Source of the DNA: Sphingomonas sp. PAMC 26621
GTDB lineage: Bacteria; Pseudomonadota; Alphaproteobacteria; Sphingomonadales; Sphingomonadaceae
Direction: 5' to 3'
Length of the DNA: 64,000 nucleotides
Assembly (NCBI RefSeq): GCF_000251145.1
Contig: NZ_AIDW01000014.1
Coordinates: 62,001 to 126,000 of the forward strand
The notes below the pieces were generated by a model. The model did no database searches and had not been told where the DNA came from. It saw only the letters and a list, made by a program, of their open reading frames with translations. Made by a program: the position numbers and the translations under genes. Numbering within the stretch: the first letter of the stretch is position 1; each line of letters begins with the position of its first letter. Shown here piece after piece: positions 8,657 through 16,419 of this stretch.

Positions 8657-11600
8657 TCATACCCTGACCGAATAGAGCGCATGGTGCGTCAGGATGAACA
8701 GCGTTCGCCCGTCCGCCCCGCCGAAGATCAGTTGCAGCGGCCGCTCGGGCACGTCGATCCGGCCGATCGCGCTGCCGTCGGGTGCATGGACGAAGACCTG
8801 CCCGTTCGCGATGAAGACGCGCCCCTCGCCATCGACCGCGACGCTTTCGCCGCCGCGTTCCGTGAACATCTTGAGATCGGTCAGCGTGCCCCCCGCGCCG
8901 ACCAGCCCACTGAGCGTACGCCCTTCGGACTCGTTGCTGACGAACACGCGCGACCCGGTCTTGCCGCGGACGAAGCCATACGCATCAAGCGTATCCGAGA
9001 AGCGCCAGCCGACATGGTCGGGCGTGCCCTGTTGCCACACCCGGAACGCGGGGAGGACGAGGCTGCCATCGGGCGAGACATATTCGAGCGGTTTCGCGGT
9101 GCCGGCGTCGCGCGCGAACATTTCGCCGAGCGTGGTGAAATGGTCGGTCTTCGCATCATATTGATCGCGGAATTCGCCGTTGTTCCACCAGTTGACCGGT
9201 AGCAGCGTGGTCGCGTCGGGATGCGCGGCGGCGGGCGTCGCCGGGATGACCTGCAGCGCGGCTTTGGGGGCGGCGGGGTCGAACGCATAGACGCTCGCCT
9301 CCGCCCCGAGCGAGGACAGGACGAGCAGCTTGCCCGATGCCTCGACCGCGAGGTTGACCGGGTCGAGCGCTGCGTCGCGCACCGTCTCGAGCCCCTTGGC
9401 CTCGGTCCAGCGATGGATCCGCTGGAAGCGATGTTCGACGAAATAGAGCGCTCCCTTCGCATCGACCGCCGCGCCCGAGATCGAGAAGAACCCGTCTTCG
9501 AGCTTGCGGACCGGACCGATGCCGGGGATCGATGCCGTCGGCGCGGCGACGATCGGGGTCGCGGGCAAGTCGAGCCGCGCGAACTCGCGCTCGCGCAGCG
9601 CGACGTGGCGGGTCTTGTCGACGATCGCATTCTCGAACGGGAACTTGCTCGCGCGGACATAGGTGCCGCAGCCCGCAGGTTCGCAACTTGCGAACGCGCT
9701 CTCGGCGTTCACATGGACGTTGCGGAAGCGGATGTCGCTGCTGTTGGTCAGCTGGACCGCGCTCGCCGCCGGGTGGAAGGTCCGCGTGACGCGATAGCTG
9801 TGGTAATTGGCGAACAGCAGGTTGCGCGAATTGCGGATCGCGAGCGACACCGCGTCCATCCCCTCGCCGACTTCCTGCTCGGTCTGCGGCGCGAGGAACT
9901 CCCAATTCTCGACCCCGTCGAGGACGATCTCGTTGCGGACGTGATGCTCCGCCGACAGTTCGTAAACGTGCCCCGGCGTCTTCGTGTCGGAGACGTAGAA
10001 GCCCGCCTGCGCGAAGGTATTCGGCGTCCACACATCGGCGAAGGTGCCGCCGCCGCCATCGGTGACCCAGATGCTCGGATATTGCGCGTCCCAGTGGTTG
10101 TCCGCGACCGGGTCGCCGCTGCGCGCGCTCTTCGCGCCGAGCGGGAGGCCGTCGGCGGTGGGGGTTCCGCCGCCGCCCATGATCTTGACGTCGTCGAGCA
10201 GCGAGTCCGCGCCCGATCGCCACAGCAGCGCCGACGCACGCGGGTTGATCCGCCCGGTGAACAGCCCGATGCCGGAGACGATGTTGCTCCCGCCGCGTGG
10301 CGTCTCGAGCAGCGGGACGACGCCGCCGAGCCCGGCGTGCGCGGGGTTGTTGTCGGGCAGGACGAGCTGCGTCAGCGCCGGATGAAGCCCGAGCAGCACA
10401 CTGTCGGGCTTAAGCTTGAGCGGCGCGGTGATCCGGTAGAATCCGATCGGCAGATACACCACGCGGTGCGTGTCGATCGCGCGCTGAAGCGCGGCGGTAT
10501 CGTCGGTCTTGCCGTCGCCGACGACGCCGAGGCTGCGCGCGTCGGTCCAGTCCTTGACCGCTGGCAAGGCGCGGATCGCTGGAGGGACGAGGGCGGGAAG
10601 CACGCGCAACGGTACGATCTGCGCGTCGGTCGCGACCGTGCCGATCGCGCCCAGCGCGGGGACCGCGACGCCGTGGCTGAATGCGGTGACGCGATAGCTG
10701 CGGCCCTTGCCCGCGATCGTCTTGCCGCTCTCGCGGAACTGCGCGAACACGGGCGTCTCGGTCGCGACCGCATTGTCGAAGCCGATCTGCGTGAAGACGC
10801 TGTTCTCGCGGCTGACGACGACGCCCGCGCGCGACACCCGCTCGAACCGGACATCCTTGCCCCACAACGAATCGCTGTAACCCGGGTCGATCTCGATCCC
10901 GACCGGCGTGTCGCGGATCGCGACGTTGACCAGGGTGAGGTCGACCTCATGCTCGCGGATCGCGGCATCGCGCTGGCCGTCGAAGCTCGAATCGATCAGC
11001 GTGAACTGCCACGCGGGCGAGGTCTTCTCGGTGACGATGCCATAGCGGCCGCCGTGGAAATGCACGTCCTCCATGACGTTGCCCGCCTGGTAGACGCCCG
11101 CGAAGGCGGAGCCGAGGCGGAAGTCCATGTGGCTGAGGAAGGCATGCTGCGCGACGTGGAAGCGCACCGCGGTCGCCGCCGGGTTCCCCGCGCCGATCTC
11201 GACGTCGACGTTGCTCATCGCCGAATAGAAGGTCGCCGAATTGGCGTCGCGCACGTCGTCGCGCGGCGGGACGACGGTGGTGACGGGGACGGGGACCTTG
11301 CCGACGTTATACTGGTCGCCGCCGGTGAAGATCACCATCGTGCCGACCCCGCTCTGGAACCCCGGCGTCGCGTCGGCGAGCACCAGCACGGGGCGTGTCG
11401 GCCCCACGCCGAAGATGCGGACGCCCGGGGGCACGAGGATGCTGCGCGACACGCGATACCGGCCCGAGGGGAGGAACACGATCCCCGCACCCTGCCCATC
11501 GGCGCGGCGCGCGGCGTCGATCGCGTGCTGGATCGCGGCGGTGGCATCGGTCTTGCCGTCCGCCGCCTGCTTGACGGTGATGGCCAGCGGGTCCTTCGGG

Positions 11601-11692
11601 GCGGTCGCCAGCGTCGAACGACCGGCCTGCGCGGCGCCGGGCAACAGCATCGCCGCCGTCGTCATCAGCCAGACTGCGCTTCTCTTGATCAC
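8657..11692 (-). CDS. Secreted double beta-helix (GH55-like) protein with gluconolactonase-like propeller, second paralogue
   Basis: 1011 residues from a GTG at 11692 preceded by GGGAGAG seven bases upstream. The frame stays open to an ATG at 11791, but only the GTG start puts the signal peptide (KRSAVWLMTTAAMLLPGAAQA) at the N-terminus. It is collinear with the protein at 2423. Module one has DGKTDATAAIQHAID and VFLPSGRYRVSRSIL. Module two starts at about 387 with GDGKTDDTAALQRAID and VYLPIGFYRITAPL. A propeller from about 727 ends with FGGADGRTLFILTHHALYSV. It is the first gene of the minus-strand run, so its upstream region (11693-11862, shared with the divergent gluconokinase) probably carries the operon promoter. 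Beta-1,3-glucan as substrate is inference from the fold. Confidence 0.82.
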   Translation of the reverse strand: MIKRSAVWLMTTAAMLLPGAAQAGRSTLATAPKDPLAITVKQAADGKTDATAAIQHAIDAARRADGQGAGIVFLPSGRYRVSRSILVPPGVRIFGVGPTRPVLVLADATPGFQSGVGTMVIFTGGDQYNVGKVPVPVTTVVPPRDDVRDANSATFYSAMSNVDVEIGAGNPAATAVRFHVAQHAFLSHMDFRLGSAFAGVYQAGNVMEDVHFHGGRYGIVTEKTSPAWQFTLIDSSFDGQRDAAIREHEVDLTLVNVAIRDTPVGIEIDPGYSDSLWGKDVRFERVSRAGVVVSRENSVFTQIGFDNAVATETPVFAQFRESGKTIAGKGRSYRVTAFSHGVAVPALGAIGTVATDAQIVPLRVLPALVPPAIRALPAVKDWTDARSLGVVGDGKTDDTAALQRAIDTHRVVYLPIGFYRITAPLKLKPDSVLLGLHPALTQLVLPDNNPAHAGLGGVVPLLETPRGGSNIVSGIGLFTGRINPRASALLWRSGADSLLDDVKIMGGGGTPTADGLPLGAKSARSGDPVADNHWDAQYPSIWVTDGGGGTFADVWTPNTFAQAGFYVSDTKTPGHVYELSAEHHVRNEIVLDGVENWEFLAPQTEQEVGEGMDAVSLAIRNSRNLLFANYHSYRVTRTFHPAASAVQLTNSSDIRFRNVHVNAESAFASCEPAGCGTYVRASKFPFENAIVDKTRHVALREREFARLDLPATPIVAAPTASIPGIGPVRKLEDGFFSISGAAVDAKGALYFVEHRFQRIHRWTEAKGLETVRDAALDPVNLAVEASGKLLVLSSLGAEASVYAFDPAAPKAALQVIPATPAAAHPDATTLLPVNWWNNGEFRDQYDAKTDHFTTLGEMFARDAGTAKPLEYVSPDGSLVLPAFRVWQQGTPDHVGWRFSDTLDAYGFVRGKTGSRVFVSNESEGRTLSGLVGAGGTLTDLKMFTERGGESVAVDGEGRVFIANGQVFVHAPDGSAIGRIDVPERPLQLIFGGADGRTLFILTHHALYSVRV

Positions 11693-11877
11693 GTCGACGC
11701 TCTCCCGGGCCCAGCGCCTGCAAGGCCGGACTGCTGCTGGATAGTCTGCGTATTCGGGCGTGCCATCCGCGACCAAGGTCGTAGTTTTCATCCGCGCAGG
11801 CGCTGCGCTAGAGCGCCATCCGGCATGGTCCGGCCTCGCGCGATCGTGGAGCGCGGGGGGCCGTGCGGTACAAGGAC

Positions 11878-12447
11878 ATGACTTTGCAACGGGTATCCGC
11901 CACCAGCACGATCGCGCCGATGGCGGTCATCATCATGGGCGTCAGCGGCAGCGGCAAATCGACGCTCGGGGCGATGCTCGCCCCGATGTTGCACGCCAGC
12001 TTCGTCGAGGGGGATTCGTTCCATGACGCGGCGGCGGTCGCGAAGATGCGCAGCGGCCATCCGCTCGACGATGCGGATCGCTGGCCCTGGCTCGACCGGC
12101 TCGGCACGGCGATCGGCGTGCGAGTGCGCCGCGATGGCGTGGCGGTGGCGGCATGCTCGGCGCTGCGCCGTGTCTATCGCGAACGGCTTTCCACCGCGAT
12201 CGGCCAGCCGACGCGGTTCATCCTGCTCGACGACAGCCGTGCGGAACTTCAGCGGCGGATGGCGGCGCGTGCCGGGCATTACATGCCGCCGAGCCTGCTC
12301 GACAGCCAGATCGCCACGCTCGAACGCCCCGCGCCCGACGAGGCCGCGACGATCCTCGACGCCAGCGCCCCGGCCGAGGACCTGAGCGCCGAGGCCGTCG
12401 AATGGCTGACGCGCGAAGCGGCACGGCTGCGCGCAACGCAGGCGTAG
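11878..12447 (+). CDS. gntK: Gluconokinase
   Basis: About 189 residues. The P-loop GVSGSGKS lies near the N-terminus, with MGVSGSGKSTLGAML and FVEGDSFHDAAAVAKMRSG typical of the GntK family, where the second segment contacts gluconate. The later HYMPPSLLDSQIATLERP segment is also a family hallmark. It phosphorylates D-gluconate to 6-phosphogluconate for the Entner-Doudoroff or pentose-phosphate route. The start is uncertain: ATG at 11878 is given, while GTG 11863 behind a G-run and ATG 11920 just ahead of the P-loop are alternatives. It is divergent from the secreted-enzyme/TonB run and convergent with the FadR-type regulator. That placement suggests it handles gluconate produced by the locus. 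Confidence 0.88.
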   Translation: MTLQRVSATSTIAPMAVIIMGVSGSGKSTLGAMLAPMLHASFVEGDSFHDAAAVAKMRSGHPLDDADRWPWLDRLGTAIGVRVRRDGVAVAACSALRRVYRERLSTAIGQPTRFILLDDSRAELQRRMAARAGHYMPPSLLDSQIATLERPAPDEAATILDASAPAEDLSAEAVEWLTREAARLRATQA

Positions 12448-12477
12448 GGTTCCCGACCCCGTCGCGCGGGCGATCCG

Positions 12478-13155
12478 CTACGGCATCAGCCGCTTGCGTC
12501 CCTCCGACAGATGCCAGCGCATCGCCAGCGCGGCGCCGTCCGGGTCCTGCACCCGGATCGCTTCCACCACCATCTCATGCTCGCGCAGCATCGCGCCGAT
12601 CACCTCGGGCGGGCGCGAGCGCGAGATGTCGACGCCCGCGCGCATGATCCGCTCGACATCCGCGAACAGCGCCTCGAACGCGATCAGGAACGCGGGGTTG
12701 GCGGTCGCCAGCATCACGCGGCGGTGGAATTCCATGTCCTCGTCATGCGCGGGTGCGCTCGACAGCAGGGCGGTGCGGAGACGGAGCAACCCGTCCTCGA
12801 TCTGCGCCATCTCCTCGTCCGAGCGCCGCGTCGCGGCAAGCCGCGCGGCTTCCGCCTCGAGCACGAAGCGGACCTCATAGGTGCCGAGCGTCGCGGACAT
12901 ATGATCCATCGGCATGAATGCGATCAACTGGTCGGACGGGCGGCGCTTGACGAACGACCCCGCGCCACGCCGCGCCTCGGTGATCCCGTCCGACGCGAGC
13001 CGAACCAACGCCTCGCGCACGATCGTCCGCGACATGCCGAAGGTCTCGGCGAGCCGCGCCTCGGACGGCAGCCGGTCCCCCACCGCCAGCGCGTCGGCGT
13101 TGATGATCTCGACGATGCCGGCATAGGCCCTGTCGGCCAGACGCCCCTCGCTCAT
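12478..13155 (-). CDS. FadR-subfamily GntR transcriptional regulator
   Basis: 225 residues. The N-terminal winged helix (about 10-75) contains the GntR signature GDRLPSEARLAETFGMSRT followed by VREALVRLASDGI. The C-terminal all-helical FCD domain (about 90-220) has D-x3-H (EDMEFHRRVM) and HEMVVEAI with a late H (RWHLSEGRKRL), the usual metal/effector-binding histidines. GGGAGA lies upstream of the ATG. FadR-type regulators near sugar-acid genes usually respond to gluconate, uronates or related acids; the ligand here is inferred from the adjacent gluconokinase. It is transcribed away from the LuxR-type gene. Two perfect 13-bp palindromes in the intergenic gap are candidate operators. Confidence 0.88.
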   Translation of the reverse strand: MSEGRLADRAYAGIVEIINADALAVGDRLPSEARLAETFGMSRTIVREALVRLASDGITEARRGAGSFVKRRPSDQLIAFMPMDHMSATLGTYEVRFVLEAEAARLAATRRSDEEMAQIEDGLLRLRTALLSSAPAHDEDMEFHRRVMLATANPAFLIAFEALFADVERIMRAGVDISRSRPPEVIGAMLREHEMVVEAIRVQDPDGAALAMRWHLSEGRKRLMP

Positions 13156-13205
13156 CGGTCTCTCCCTCGCAATCCTCGCAGCGGCCAGAGTAGCCGAAGC
13201 GTCGT

Positions 13206-13259
13206 TGCGTTCAACGCAGATGCCGGGATGGCGCGCCCGTGGTCAAGCTGTCGGACAGC
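13206..13259. promoter_or_regulatory. Two 13-bp perfect palindromes, candidate operators
   Basis: The 288-bp gap between the divergent GntR and LuxR-type genes contains TGCGTT-C-AACGCA at 13206-13218 and GCTGTC-G-GACAGC at 13247-13259. Both are perfect inverted repeats. Their centres are 41 bp apart, close to four helical turns, so dimers bound at both would lie on the same DNA face. The half-sites differ, so they may serve two different regulators. GntR-type proteins commonly autoregulate from such sites; binding here is a guess. Confidence 0.35.
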
Positions 13260-13443
13260 ATTGCGTCAAATTGGCAACAAATCGCAGAATATGACGCTTT
13301 GGAAACAATGGGGGGTTGAACCTGTCCAACCAATTTGCCTAGGATATGGATGTGAGGACTCGAAAGCGGGCCTTGCGCGACCGGCGCGTCCGGTCGGACG
13401 AAGTGCGTGCAACGTCACGCCCAACGCTACAGGGAGAGGTTGC

Positions 13444-13710
13444 GTGATAGCCGATCAATCGCATGCGCCGTCTGATGACGCCGCCCCGGACCAGCCGCTC
13501 GCGCTGCTGACGCCGACCCAGCGCAAGGTGCTCGAAGGCGTGTCCTCGGGTCAGCTCAACAAGCAGATCGCGTTCGACCTCGGGATCGCCGAGGCGACGG
13601 TCAAGGCGCACATGACCGCGCTGATGCGCAAGCTCAAGGTCCGCAACCGCACGCAACTCGCCATCACTGCGCAGTCGCTCGGGTGGCAGGGGCAGATGCT
13701 TGCGCATTGA
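13444..13710 (+). CDS. Stand-alone LuxR/FixJ-type HTH protein (88 aa)
   Basis: 88 residues from a GTG at 13444, four bases after AGGGAGAGG. Nearly the whole protein is one LuxR-type HTH: LTPTQRKVLEGVSSGQLNKQ, then IAFDLGIAEATVKAHMTALM and RKLKVRNRTQL. This matches the output domain of FixJ/NarL response regulators. No receiver domain precedes it: the upstream frame lacks the phospho-acceptor aspartate pattern and I find no start with a better Shine-Dalgarno. It is thus a single-domain regulator that would not itself be phosphorylated. The stop at 13710 is five bases before the oxidoreductase start, so the two genes are probably co-transcribed. Confidence 0.8.
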   Translation: MIADQSHAPSDDAAPDQPLALLTPTQRKVLEGVSSGQLNKQIAFDLGIAEATVKAHMTALMRKLKVRNRTQLAITAQSLGWQGQMLAH

Positions 13711-13714
13711 TGGG

Positions 13715-14826
13715 ATGGGAAAGCCGGTGATCGACTTCGGACGACGCGACGTGCTGCTCGGGTCCGCCGCGCTCCTGCTGGCGACCAGCAGCGCCGCGCG
13801 TGCGGTGCCGGGGCGCAAGCTCGGCTATGCGATCGTCGGGCTCGGCGGCTACGGCCTCGGCGTGATCATCCCGCAATTCGTCAATTGCACGCACAGCCGC
13901 CTCGCCGCGGTGGTGAGCGGCGACCGCGCGAAGGCGACGCGACTCGCCGCCGAGCATGGCCTCGGCGCGGGGGCGATCTACTCCTACGCCGATTTCAACC
14001 GGATCCGCGACAATCCCGACGTCGATATCGTCTATGTCTGTTTGCCCAATGCGATGCACGCCGAGTTCACGATCCGCGCCGCGCGCGCGGGCAAGCACGT
14101 GCTCTGCGAAAAGCCGATGGCGGTGTCGGTCGCGGAATGCGAGGCGATGATCGCGGCGTGTCGTGCGGCGGATCGCAAGCTGATGATCGGTTATCGCTGC
14201 CATTTCGAGGCGTATAATCTCGAGGCGATGCGGCTGGCGCGGAGCGGGGCGGCGGGGAAGATCCGCTACGTCCGCAGCGAGCATGGCTTCGTCCAGCACG
14301 ATCCGGCGCGTGGCGGCTCAAGCGGGCGCTGTCCGGCGGGGGCTCGCTTATGGACATGGGCATCTACAGCCTGCAGGCCGCGCGCTACATGACCGGCGAG
14401 GAACCCGTCGCGGTCACCGCGCGCGAATCGACCGACCGGCGCGACCCGCGCTTCCGCGAGGTCGAGGACATCCTCGACTGGACGCTCGAATTCCCGTCCG
14501 GCGCGATCGCGAGTTGCCAGTCGATGTACAGCGCCGCGCAGAACCACGTGCTGCTGATGGGCGACGCGGGGCGGATCGAGCTCGAACCCGCGACGCGGTA
14601 TACCGGCAACCACATGTGGGTCGGCGAGGACGGTCGCGAGAAAGCGGTCACCCCGCCGCCGGGGCCGCGCGTCACGCAATTCGCGGGGCAGCTCGACCAT
14701 ATGTCCGAGAGCGTCGTCGCCGGGCGGCAGCCGATCGTCTCGGGCGAGGAGGGCCTGCGCGACATGCGGATCGTCGAAGCGATCTACCGCTCCGCGCGTG
14801 AGGGGCGGACGATCCGGCTGGGGTAG
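13715..14826 (+). pseudogene. Tat-exported Gfo/Idh/MocA oxidoreductase (glucose-fructose oxidoreductase-like), frameshifted
   Basis: The first part (13715 to about 14310) has a twin-arginine signal (FGRRDVLLGSAALLLATSSA), a Rossmann start (YAIVGLGGYGLG) and the family motif CEKPMAVS (EKP contains the catalytic lysine). After HDPA the frame runs into unrelated sequence. The expected continuation, WRLKRALSGGGSLMDMGIYS, is in the next frame from 14311 and runs to 14826, ending REGRTIRLG. One base is missing between 14310 and 14311; an extra G there would give ARW and restore about 370 residues. Periplasmic GFORs of this type oxidise glucose to gluconolactone. The start at 13715 overlaps a weak ribosome site; a GTG at 13728 is possible. 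It may be a true pseudogene or a read error. Confidence 0.85.
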
Positions 14827-14848
14827 GAGGGCCGGAACCGCCACCTCT

Positions 14849-14919
14849 CCGTTCGTTTCGAGCCTAGTCGAGAAACTTGGCACAGCGCGGGGTTTCTCGT
14901 TTTCGCTCGAAACGAACGG
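14849..14919. repeat. 71-bp inverted repeat with 15-bp arms
   Basis: CCGTTCGTTTCGAGC at 14849-14863 is matched by its exact reverse complement at 14905-14919. Inside, GAGAAAC and GTTTCTC form a second paired block, giving a long hairpin in either strand. It lies between the oxidoreductase stop and the CoA-transferase start. A lone half-arm (TTCGAAACGAACGG) occurs at 47291-47304, downstream of the Pit transporter gene. From memory, similar TTTCGAG...GTCGAGAAAC elements are common between genes in sphingomonads. It could act as a terminator, though there is no T-tract. Confidence 0.7.
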
Positions 14920-14979
14920 GGGGGCAGGAAAATGCCGGAGCCCCTCGCCCGGCACGGAATTTCGTGGCAGCACGCGGGC

Positions 14980-16227
14980 ATGTCCGATCTTCCGCCTCTC
15001 GCCGCACCGACCCCCAAAGCGCTCGAGGGCGTCAAGGTCCTCGACCTGTCGCGCGTCCTCGCCGGCCCGTGGGCGACGCAGATGCTGGGCGACCTCGGTG
15101 CGGATATCCTCAAGATCGAGCAGCCGGGGCAGGGCGACGATACCCGCCGCTGGGGCGGACCCGCGCTCGCCGACGGCTCGGGCGATTCCGCCTATTTCCT
15201 GTGCGCGAACCGCAACAAGCGCTCGCTCGCGATCGATCTCTCGACCCCCGAGGGCGCCGCGCTGATCCGGCGGCTGGCGCTGCAGAGCGACATCGTCGTC
15301 GAGAATTTTCGCGTCGGCGGGCTCGCGAAATACGGGCTCGACCATGCCGCGCTGTCCGCGCTCAACCCGCGGCTGATCTATTGCTCGATCACCGGCTTTG
15401 GACAGACCGGGCCTTATGCCGACAAGGGCGGCTATGACTTTTTGATCCAGGCGATGGGCGGGCTGATGAGCATCACCGGCCTGCCCGATGGCGTGCCCGG
15501 CGGCGGGCCGATGAAGGTCGGCGTGCCGATCGTCGACCTGTTCACCGGCATCTACGCCACCGTCGCGATCCTCGCCGCGCTGCGCCACCGCGATGCGACC
15601 GGGCAGGGCCAGCATATCGATTGCGCGCTGCTCGATACGCAGCTCAGCATGCTGTCGAACCAGGCGTCGCGCTATCTCAACGGCGGCGCGGTGCCGGGGC
15701 GGCTGGGGAACGACCACCCCGATATCGTGCCGTATCGCGATTACGCGTGCGCGGACGGCGATATCGTCGTCGCGCTTGGCAACGACCGGCAGTTCCGCGA
15801 TTTCGCGGCGATTCTCGGGCTGGGCGCGCTGCTCGAGGATCCACGGTTCGCGAGCGTATCGCTGCGCAGCGCCAATCGCGCGGCGCTGCACGATCTGATC
15901 GGCCCGGCGGTGGCACGGTGGCACGTGGACGATCTGGTCGTGGCGATGGAGGCGGCGAAGCTGCCGGCGGGCAAGGTGCAGGGCATTCCGGAGATCCTCG
16001 CGGATCCGCAGGTTGCGGCGCGGGGGGCGGTGCAGACGCTGGCGCGCGACGACGGCACGCCGCTGCGGGTGGTCGGTTTCCCGGTGACATTGTCGGCGAC
16101 GCCGGCCCGCTACGATCGCGCACCACCGCGCGCCGGGTCGGATACGCGCGCGGTGCTGGGGGAGGTGCTGGGTGTGTCGGAGGTGGAGCTGGATGTGCTT
16201 GCGGCGAGTGGGGTGATTGGGGGTTAG
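14980..16227 (+). CDS. CaiB/BaiF (family III) CoA-transferase
   Basis: 415 residues from ATG 14980, which begins MSDLPPLAAPTPKALEG; the frame is open to 14932 but the extra residues look non-coding. The class III signature is present at the N-terminus: VLDLSRVLAGPWATQMLGDL, then GADILKIEQPGQGD and RNKRSLAIDL. An aspartate at about residue 186 in VPIVDLFTGIYA sits where the family has its acyl-anhydride-forming catalytic residue. Such enzymes move CoA between carboxylic acids; the acids used here cannot be read from sequence. No clear Shine-Dalgarno is seen. The gene stands alone between two palindromic repeats, so it gives no pathway hint. Confidence 0.9.
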   Translation: MSDLPPLAAPTPKALEGVKVLDLSRVLAGPWATQMLGDLGADILKIEQPGQGDDTRRWGGPALADGSGDSAYFLCANRNKRSLAIDLSTPEGAALIRRLALQSDIVVENFRVGGLAKYGLDHAALSALNPRLIYCSITGFGQTGPYADKGGYDFLIQAMGGLMSITGLPDGVPGGGPMKVGVPIVDLFTGIYATVAILAALRHRDATGQGQHIDCALLDTQLSMLSNQASRYLNGGAVPGRLGNDHPDIVPYRDYACADGDIVVALGNDRQFRDFAAILGLGALLEDPRFASVSLRSANRAALHDLIGPAVARWHVDDLVVAMEAAKLPAGKVQGIPEILADPQVAARGAVQTLARDDGTPLRVVGFPVTLSATPARYDRAPPRAGSDTRAVLGEVLGVSEVELDVLAASGVIGG

Positions 16228-16252
16228 AGCGCTGTTGTTGTTTAACGAATGC

Positions 16253-16358
16253 GCTTCCCCGGCGAAGGCCGGGGCCCAGTAGCGAAGGTCGCCGTTCTCG
16301 CGCGGTGCGCGCACTAACTGCTGCGCCGCTACTGGGTCCCGGCCTTCGCCGGGGAAGC
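16253..16358. repeat. Dispersed palindromic repeat, copy 1
   Basis: A 106-bp element with two 32-base arms, nearly perfect reverse complements (GCTTCCCCGGCGAAGGCC... and ...GGCCTTCGCCGGGGAAGC), differing only where CCCAGT pairs with ACTGGG around a short variable run. The centre is about 42 bp and differs between copies. Other copies are at 30733, 57075 and 63554. All four lie between genes. The arms would fold into a very stable cruciform or hairpin. Confidence 0.85.
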
Positions 16359-16419
16359 GTAAGAAGGGGGAAGAGCGGGAGGGGGAGGGTGATCGGCAAT
16401 TCCCCCACCTCCGCAGCCA

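Noticed and set aside
13156-13443. Receiver domain for the LuxR-type protein
   Set aside because: The upstream frame has no aspartate pocket pattern and no start with a ribosome site; the palindromes lie here instead.
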